Shown one piece after another: positions 56,571 to 64,000 of a stretch of 64,000 bases of DNA. Position numbers and translations under genes: made by a program. The notes below the pieces were generated by a model. The model was not told where the DNA came from and searched no databases. It was given only the letters and a program-made list of their open reading frames with translations. The DNA lies in assembly GCA_026119935.1 (NCBI GenBank), contig JALRMH010000019.1, positions 612,760 to 676,759 on the forward strand, given 5' to 3'. Position 1 is the stretch's first letter; every line of letters starts with the position of its first letter. This stretch comes from Endothia cerciana. Its lineage: Eukaryota; Ascomycota; Sordariomycetes; Diaporthales; Cryphonectriaceae.

Positions 56571-57882
56571 GTTGTGATCCTCTCAGTAGGCCCGGAGTCC
56601 TCTGGCAACAATTCTGTCCGGGTGTGAGGGAGACGGCGAGCGGGTGGGCAGGGCAGAGGCAGGGAAGTGTTGCGGGCGGGCCTTCACGCGCCGAACACCG
56701 GCGGACGTGGAGCACTTGGGAGGAGCAAAGCTCTGATCGCTACCGGTTCATGGGAACCCGTATGGACATCGGGTATGAATGACAAAGTAAACGAATCAGT
56801 AGAGGTTCGGCGCCTGAACAGGTTTGTTGGTATGGCAGGACAAGAGCCGATAGAGGGGAAAGAATGTCAAGTCGGTCCCGGTCCCAGGGGGCGCCGGGAT
56901 AATGGCTATTAACTTTATCATTTACCTCGGCTCTTCCATGTGCAGCCCAAGAGGACCGAACGTCACTGTCTGACATAGCCGGGCGCCAGATTGGGATGTG
57001 CCTTGGTAGAGAAACCTATGGTAGTCAGGACCGGCTCTGGATTGAATCACAAGTAGGGGCTGGTCCCAGCTACGGTATGTAGAAGTGGAATTGCATGAGG
57101 CTTCCAAGGTGGTATAGCAGTGGTATGGCTCCTGGAAGATGAGCCGGATGGCACTACAGAGTACAAAGTACATAACATACCGAGCACGATAGGTAGAGCC
57201 TAGGGGGGCCCAGATAACCCTAACCCAGACGGGCACCTGAACCACCACCAATAGTACATTCGTACCAAGGTACTGCTGGGGACGGGAGCTCACGATACCC
57301 ACAGGTGGCGAGGGGGCCTGGTCGAGAACTGGAGGATCTTGCTGAATCCCTCTGGCTGTGCGAGCATATGCATGTGGTGAGGTGGACGTAAAAATAAATA
57401 AATAAAAATAAAAATAAAAATAAAAAGCCATCTTCACAGTACCAGATAGATGCTTGGGGTGTTTGTATTGCCGGCTGCGTGGAACTGAGACAAGCCGCCT
57501 GCAAGCCGCCTGCTATTTACAGTAATTACTTATCCTCCAGGCCTCACACAACCACGCGCCTAGATACTGCACCATGCGTCACATATCCCCTGCCTGAGTC
57601 GGTCTGCCATGTGCCTCGATGAGACCGCGCCCTCCTCCTCGCCCTCGTCGCCTCTCCTTACCTCCTTTCCAGGCTGGATCCACAACTCCAGCGTGCGCAG
57701 TCCCGCCAGGGCTGAGGCCCCAGCAATATAAGCTTCGTCCAGCTGCCGCGATATGACTGCGGGTTCCTCGAAAGACTCCCCAGCCCGCGCACCCGTCATC
57801 CCCCCGCTCCCGTGGCGATGAGGGAGCCCCGAAGGAATAGCTGCAAGTCGTGATCCGTGCTGCCGAAGAACTGTTCAGCGTC
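56571..57882. other. Divergent intergenic region upstream of the carrier and palB
   Basis: About 1.3 kb without a supported gene. An AAATAAAAATAA-type tract lies at about 57390-57427. Confidence 0.5.
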
Positions 57883-60821
57883 ATGGAGGCTCGAGCCAGG
57901 GTTCGTCGCCCCTTGGCACCCACCGCGGCAGCACACACGCGCACACCATGGCTTACAGAACAGCAGGAGATCGAGGCCAAGATCAGCAGCCAGGCCTCTG
58001 GCCAGGACGCCCTCAGGCATGCCATCGACGCAGCTGAGCTTTACATGAGGGCTGCCAGGGGGGCCCCCACGGCAGCCGAAAAGTCACGCCTGAAGCAGAA
58101 ATGCCAGGGTCTCATAGCACTGGCTGAGACCTTAAAGACACCTCGCCCTGGGCCGACTCCGGCGGCGGGGGCACTCGGGCCCGCGCAGCCTCGCCTGACC
58201 CGAGAGCTTCCGACGAGCGAGAAGACGATCCTGCTGAGGTCGTCAAAACTGCACGGCAGCGTGTTCCCGCCATGGGAGGCCGATCCGGACCCGGCCATCT
58301 TCAGGAGCAAGAGGCTTGACGAGCCCCCTTTCACGTAAGGCCTGCACGTCTCGATCCTGGATGCCAGCCGCTTACTCACGAGATGCAGAGACCCTTCCGC
58401 CTTCTCATTCTCAGCAAAACAGAACGAGATCTTCGACGGCTGGAAACGGCCCGCGGAGATCTTCAACGACTCCGGGCCGGAGCTCTATGAGAATATCATG
58501 GTCGCAAAGACGGACTGTGATCTCGTGCAGGACATCACTACAGACTGCTCTGTCGTTGCGAGCTTGTGTGCCGCCATGCGGCACCTGAAGCCAGGCAAGA
58601 AGGGCTCTGTGAGTCGCCCCATATGGGATGTTCGTGACGAGACTGCTCGGACCATTGCTCATGACGTATAGCTGCTTCCAACCTTGATATACCCCTTTGA
58701 TCACGATAGGGACAGGCCGGTTGCCTCTCAGAACGGCAAGTACATGTTCCGGCTCAACTTCAACGGCTGCTTCAGGCAGGTAGTCGTCGATGACCGTCTG
58801 CCGGCCGCCAAGACGTCCCGCACATTCTTCGTAGTCGACCGGAGAAACCCCGAGCTCATATGGCCGGCGCTCATGGAGAAGGCCTATCTCAAGGTCCGTG
58901 GTGGTTATGATTTTCCCGGCAGCAACTCCGGGACGGATCTTTGGGTGCTCACGGGATGGATCCCGGAGCAGATATTCCTCCAGAGGTAGGGAGGGCCTGA
59001 CCGCTCTCACCCCTTACACGGACCCCCCCCGGCGTTGACATGGTATACAGCGACGACACGGAACTCGACCAGGCATGGAAACGCACCAAGTCCGCTTTCG
59101 GGTACGGTGACGTTGTCGTGACCCTCGGGACAGGCCGCCTCTCCCGCCAGGAAGAAGAGACGCTCGGCCTGGCCGGCGAGCACGACTACGCGGTGATGGA
59201 CCTCAAGGTCTCAGACACAGGCGAGAGGCGCATGCTCCTCAAGAATCCCTGGTGCGACGGGCTCGTCTGGAAGGGCTTCGGCTCCACGGCGACCGTCGAC
59301 GCGGAGACCTACCCCCCTCCGTCGCCCACGCTGTCCCGGCCAAACCTCACCCCCGCCTCGCAGCCAGGCTCCTCGTACGAGGAGATGGCGGGGACCTTTT
59401 GGATCTCCTTCGAGGACGTGGTCCAGAACTTCGAGTCCCTCTACCTCAACTGGAACCCCACGCTCTTCACGGACCGCCAGGACCACCACTTCGTGTGGGA
59501 ACGCCCCTCGCGCGTGATGCAGCGGTCCTTCGCGCACAACCCGCAGTACTGCTTCACATCGCCCGGGGAGGGCGCCGTGTGGATCCTGCTCTCGCGGCAC
59601 TTCCAGGACGGCGAGCTCCCGATCGCGCGGTCCCGCGCCGCACGGCAGCCTGGCGCGGCCTCGTCAGCCGAGGTTTCCACCAGCCTGGGCTTCATGTCCA
59701 TCTACCTCTTCGACTCCTGCCGGGGCCACCGGGTGCAGCTCCCGGGCAACCCGCCGCCGGCACACCAGTCCCCCTTCGTCGACTCGCCCCAGACGCTCAT
59801 CCGGGTCACCGCGCGGCCCGACACGCCCTACACGGTCGTGGTCGCGCAGGAGGGCTTCCCCCTGCCCAAGTACACCTTCACCCTGTCCTTCTTCTCCCGC
59901 GCGCCCCTGGCCATCTCGCGCGCCCTCCCCGCCCTGGACCACTACACCGAGGTCTCCGGCTCCTGGACCCGGCGGACCGCCGGCGGCAACGCCCGCACGG
60001 CGACCTTCTCCCACAACCCCCAGTACAGCCTCACCGTCCCGCGCCCCACGGCCCTCTCCCTCCTCCTCGCCACGGACGCGGACGACGTCCCCGTGCACGT
60101 GGACCTCGTCTGGGCCGCGGGCCGCCGCGTCACCGCCCTCGCCGCGCGCGACGTCGTGGCCGGCTCGGGCGAGTACCGCCGGGGCTGCGCCCTCGCCGAG
60201 CTCCCCGCCCCGCAGGCCGCGGCCGCGGGCACCTACACCGTCGTCGTGTCGACCTTCGAGCCCGGCCAGCTCGCCGGCTTCGTCCTGCGCGTGGGCAGCG
60301 GCGAGCGCGTGTCCCTGCGGCCCGTGCCGTCCGACGCCGCCGGCCGGCTGCGCGCCGAGCTCCGCCCCCTGGTGTTCCGCGACGGCGAGCCCGAGCGCAG
60401 GCGCGCGCCCCTCAGCGTCGCCCGGCTCACCCGCGCCTCCGCCGTCGCGAGGAGCGGCTACCTCGAGGCCGGGCTGCCCGGCCAGCCCCCCGCCGCCGCC
60501 GCAGCGGCCCCCCGGTCCTCCTCCTCCTCCGGCACCGCGAGCCCCATCAGCGTCCCCGTCTCCGTGCGCGTGAGCATCGAGTACGGCAGCGGGCCGCACG
60601 CGAGCACGGCGGCCGTGACGGGGGAGGGGGAGTTCACGGACGCGAGCATGGGGCTGCGCACGGGGGAGGTCGACCTCGACCCGGACACCGCGCGGGGGAT
60701 GGGCGGGCTGTGGCTTGTCGTTGAGCAGATGGGGGCGCACCGGCAGGGGCAGGGGATCCAGGTCGATGTGCTCAGTGACGGGAGGGTCGATGTGGGGGAG
60801 TGGGAGGCCGTTGATGACTGA
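57883..60821 (+). CDS. palB: Calpain-like cysteine protease PalB/Rim13 (calpain-7 type)
   Basis: Exons are 57883-58334, 58389-58608, 58672-58985 and 59051-60821, phases consistent, giving 918 aa. ATG 57883 (MEARARV) is used; the frame is open upstream only with GTG. Residues about 35-95 form a MIT-like helical segment (GQDALRHAIDAAELYMRAAR). The protease domain has the catalytic Cys in TTDCSVVASLCAA (about 204), His in GEHDYAVMDL (about 373) and Asn in MLLKNPWCDG (about 392), so the triad is complete. Between lie NGKYMFRLNFNGCFRQVVVD and DLWVLTGWIPEQIFL. Beta-rich C2-like domains follow (SFAHNPQYCFTSPGEGAVWI; TFSHNPQYSLTVPRPTALS). Family knowledge: PalB cleaves the PacC/Rim101 regulator at ESCRT-III sites under alkaline pH. 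The last 250 residues are unusually Ala/Arg-rich, matching a local GC peak. Confidence 0.93.
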
Positions 60822-61724
60822 GTCTTCAAATTTTTTTTTTAAATTTTTTTTTTCTGTTCTTCTTTCTTCGTCTGGTTCTTCTTCAATGTAGCTACAGAAC
60901 TCGCGTGGGTTGTGCTGCTTGTCGTGCCCGAAGGTCATATAGCTAGACGCGCATCTATAATAAAGATAAAAATAAAAAGATAAAAAGTTGTTGTCGACAC
61001 GGAGCGACTACTTGTCACTTGTCGAATCTGCACCCCAGAACGTGGGCATTTTCTTTCATTTCTACAAACTTCATCGCTCAGTGGGCACTCCCCGAGCAGA
61101 GGCCAAGTCCAGCTGGTCCGTTCGCTAGCTCGCTGCCGAGGTCTGGTGGGCGGGTTTTTGCAGAGAGGTATGAGTATTCTGGCTCTGGGCTCCCGAGATC
61201 TCAATCGATGGATCAACATCGTCTCTGAAAGAGTATTGGCAATATCTCCCTTTTCCTTGCTCCGCCCAGAACGCCGCCCTCTCTCATCGGGCGAAACCAC
61301 TCGGAGAAGAAGGGCAGCTCCTTTTTTTTCTTTCTTTTTTTTTTCCTTTCTTTCTTTCTTTCTTTCTCTCCTTCCTTTCAGGCACTCGAGATTTCCTCCC
61401 AGAAAGACCAAACGCCATGCGCTGATCCTGCTCCTGTCCGGCGCAAGAAATGACAGTAATCACCGGGCGGTGTCGACCGCCCCAGCTTTGCAGACGACCG
61501 CCCCCCCCCCCCTCACCACCCAAAGAACGTCCTCCTGGAAAGTATCATGCTAGAACAAAGGGAATAATGCCGCAGGTATGGACAACGAGCGAAGTGGAAT
61601 GTACCAGGCTGTCGATCAATAGCAGCGGGATAGTTGGGTATCTTCGGAAATAAAATATGTGCTGAGAAAGTGACCTCCAAAAGGATGCTCGGGCGACCTC
61701 CGGGTCGTTCGTTCGTGCGCCTGG
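60822..61724. other. Convergent 3' region of palB and the C2H2 gene
   Basis: Contains poly-T/poly-A around 60828-60853, a TTTC/CTTT tract at about 61321-61371 and a C run near 61501-61512. No gene. Confidence 0.5.
61321..61371. repeat. T-rich (CTTT)n microsatellite
   Basis: Polypyrimidine run with repeated TTTC units in the convergent intergenic region. Confidence 0.85.
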
Positions 61725-63247
61725 TCAGCTTGCACCTCGCCGCCGGCGCCCGCGACTTGGGCCGTCTGGCCTCTGAGAGAGGACCTCTCGCAGGAGCAAG
61801 TCGTCCTTGTCTTTGTCGGGGTGGTGCACCCGGACGTGCCTGTGCGGTGTTAGCTTAGCAGACGCATTGGGCTACTGGTCTTGTCGTTTGGTACGCACCT
61901 CTGCAGGTTGTCTGGCCTGGGATATTTGTGCTCCCGGTCTGGACAAAACGGACACACATAGCCCGGCGATTCGTGAACCAAGCCGTGTCGGATCATCTCG
62001 TTCTTCCTCTTGAAGCCTTTACCGCCCTCTGAACGAGGGCAGCCCTTTACCGGACAATAATGCGGTCGTGCTTGGGAATGTACGTTTGCATGGGAGTTCA
62101 GCAGGTACTGAGTCTGAAAGGGGGGAGCCTTGCACCCTTCAACATTGCAAACGTACTGGCCATGTTCTATCGGGTTAGAGAAGGCCACGCCCTCGATGTT
62201 CATCCTCTCCGCAACGGAGGTACTCGTCGCTGGCGTAGAGACGGACTGGTCGCTTGGTGTGCTGCCGCTGTAGTCGGCACTGGGCCGGTGACGCATCCCG
62301 TTGGTTATATAGGGGTGGTATGGGCTCGGCGGCATGAAGGGCTGGTGGGGTGACCGAGGGAGCAAGTCATGCGGCGAGATCGGTGGCGACGCATGGCTGA
62401 TGGAGGGCAGCCGGGGCATGCCAAGAGGCAGTCCTGGAGGCGAATGCGAAAAGGATGCCGGCGAGAGCGCCTCGGCACCTAGCGATTCCTTCAGCGAGGG
62501 GAGCGTCAACCCGGCATTCGATTCTGACCTGGGCGACGTGTTCTGGATGGGCGGTAGGCCGCCGTGGGCGAGGCTCCCGGTGGGCGAGGCGAAGCTTCCG
62601 GTCCTCGGGGAGTACATGCTGGGCGGGCTGTAGGGGCCTAGGAATACATGCTGTGGTTTGTCGTTCCTCCGAACGGCGGTCTGCGGTCGTGGCGCGGCGG
62701 ATGTCGGCGACCCGGGGGCCCGTGATGCGTCCTTGTCCGTATCCGCAACCATCGCCGGCGTCCGTCCGTCGTCACTCAGCGAGTGTCGGTTCCTCAGGGC
62801 CAGGGCGGCCAGTGCTGTATCTGCCAGCGAGGATCCCGGGGAGAGCGCGCCCGCCTGGCCAGCGCCCACCTGGCCGTCCCTCCTCCGCACCTCGATGTCC
62901 ACCGGGGCGGCGCTCATGACATCTGGCTCGTCGGTGTATCCCTCGGAATCCGGGCAGCTCTCGACCTCTGAATCGCTGACCAGCGCGTACTGTCCAGCCC
63001 TCGCAGCAATCTCGGGATCCCTTCCATTGCCCATAATCCCTATCAAGACGGCATCGCCCTGGCTTGGTCGTACCTTTGGCCGTTTAGCTTTCCCGTTATG
63101 AGAACTGGGAGGAGGACTGACTTGAACCAGCGGGACGTCAGGTTCGGGGCTGGGGCTTGGTTGGGTGTTCACCTTTCTGGCGACGAGAAGGGGGCTATTC
63201 CGGGGTACCACCGCATCGGGATCGTACACCTCGTGAGCCGTCGTCAT
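61725..63247 (-). CDS. C2H2 zinc-finger transcription regulator
   Basis: Exons are 61899-63247 and 61725-61839, giving 487 aa. The donor is GTGCGT and the acceptor CGCACAG. The ATG at 63247 (MTTAHEVYDPDAVVPRNSPL) was preferred because the longer open frame upstream starts without ATG before a G-rich leader. Residues 1-340 are Pro/Ser-rich and disordered (SPPISPHDLLPRSPHQPFMP). Three fingers follow: YVCNVEGCKAPPFQTQYLLN with SHANVH, HYCPVKGCP with a long loop to NEMIRHGLVH, and YVCPFCPDREHKYPRPDNLQ, whose His pair (RHVRVHH) is supplied by the last exon. The C-terminus is basic (PSRGRRRRGAS). The large loops between Cys and His pairs are typical of a fungal-only C2H2 family. I cannot assign a named orthologue or target. 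Confidence 0.85.
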
Positions 63248-64000
63248 CGCTGTTGGTGTTGCTCGTAGCTCTTGCTTACGGGTGTATATAGTCAACTCGC
63301 CATTTGAGGGGGGGGAGGGGGGTCCGGGGTTCGGTTGAGCAGACAAGGCTGTGGTGGAGGCGTCGGTCGGCGCGCAAAGTGGCCCCCTGCCTACTGTCCT
63401 ATATAAATGCGCCAACGCACTTCCTCCTCTTGATTCCTGATCACCCAGGGCTGCGCGATATCGCCACTCCCCAGATCCTCCCGTCCTGATTTTTTCCAGA
63501 ACCCCTTCCCTGCTCTCTGCGGCCACGGGACAGCCACCTTGCGCCGCCTGCCCTCGTCGTGGACCGAGCGGTGATGTACAGTAGCCGCGACGAAGAGATG
63601 AGCCTCTCCTGCGCGGAAGAGGAGGTAATCCAGTGGTCCGCCGGTCGGGGGCTGATCATGCAGCGGGGGGCGGGGGGGAAGGGGGCCGTGTGAGTGAAGA
63701 GGAGCTAGAGGCAGGAGTGGGAAAGTCGAGTCGCGGGGACGGGGCGAGTGGAGGTCCAAGGTGGTCGCAAGCTGCCCGCAGAGCCCCAAACCTCAAAGGG
63801 CCTAGAGCCACGGAGTAATGCGGCGCACCCGAGCAGAGCCTCTTTGGGGCCAGTATGGGGAAGGTCTTGGCGCGTGACTGGATTAGAATTGCGCAGGGCC
63901 GGGGGGGGGGGGGATGGAGCGGTAAAATTGCTGGGACCAGAAGCCCCCGGGGGGGGGGGGTTGCGTGGCAGGGATGAACGTGGGAGGGGGAGTGGAACGT
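63248..64000. promoter_or_regulatory. Upstream region of the C2H2 gene
   Basis: About 0.75 kb to the window edge, with several G runs (63307-63317, 63901-63913, 63949-63960). A stop-free minus-strand frame continues to 63526 but is G-rich leader-like. No other gene is seen. Confidence 0.45.

Noticed and set aside
59252..60724. 490-codon frame inside palB
   Set aside because: Alternative frame of a very GC-rich exon; Arg/Pro/Ala-only composition.
1..64000. tRNA genes and CRISPR arrays
   Set aside because: No sequence with a convincing A-box/B-box pair and cloverleaf was found by eye, and no spaced direct repeats of CRISPR type; a tRNAscan run would be needed to exclude tRNAs.

Overview
The window is a GC-rich stretch of filamentous ascomycete (Pezizomycotina) nuclear genome, most probably Sordariomycetes-like. 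Genes are cut by short GT-AG introns (about 50-160 nt) with CTAAC/CTGAC-type branch sites. The gene set (PalB calpain, (6-4) photolyase/cryptochrome, NRDE-2, GFA-domain protein, intracellular GH1 beta-glucosidase, three-finger C2H2 regulator, a divergent cytosine-5 methyltransferase) is that of a mould rather than a yeast. Exon structures below were assembled by hand from splice signals and reading-frame phase; coordinates may be off by a base or two.

Layout. 0-7 kb: 5' part of a C5-cytosine methyltransferase-like gene running off the left edge, an unnamed conserved-looking protein, and an NDUFAF2/mimitin complex I assembly factor. 7.7-9.8 kb: a calponin-homology (Scp1/transgelin-like) protein. 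10.7-16 kb: a decayed type-B carboxylesterase, then an isolated exon encoding the C-terminal motifs of a methyltransferase, in otherwise gene-poor DNA. 16.9-21.4 kb: a small Cys-rich protein and NRDE-2. 23.0-28.6 kb: a CLC chloride/proton exchanger facing tail-to-tail a (6-4) photolyase. 29.9-32 kb: an acyl-CoA synthetase. 32.4-33.5 kb: a degenerate Tc1/mariner element with terminal inverted repeats. 34.5-38.7 kb: a sugar transporter and an intracellular beta-glucosidase, convergent. 41-43.7 kb: a frameshifted GFA-domain protein and an MDR oxidoreductase whose leader is a (AAC)29 tract. 44.7-51 kb: TFIIIC subunit TFC4 and RNA-binding Vts1. 54.3-56.6 kb: ribosomal protein eL29 (four small exons) and a peroxisomal adenine nucleotide carrier. 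57.9-60.8 kb: PalB. 61.7-63.2 kb: a C2H2 zinc-finger regulator.

Most genes are unrelated housekeeping or regulatory loci rather than a cluster. The one plausible functional pairing is the sugar transporter with the GH1 beta-glucosidase. The unusual material is the methyltransferase (non-canonical Ser-Cys at motif IV) with its orphan partner exon 12 kb away, the strand-biased C-homopolymers inside introns, and several disrupted or repeat-laden genes. I did not find a gene cluster that is clearly a new biological system.
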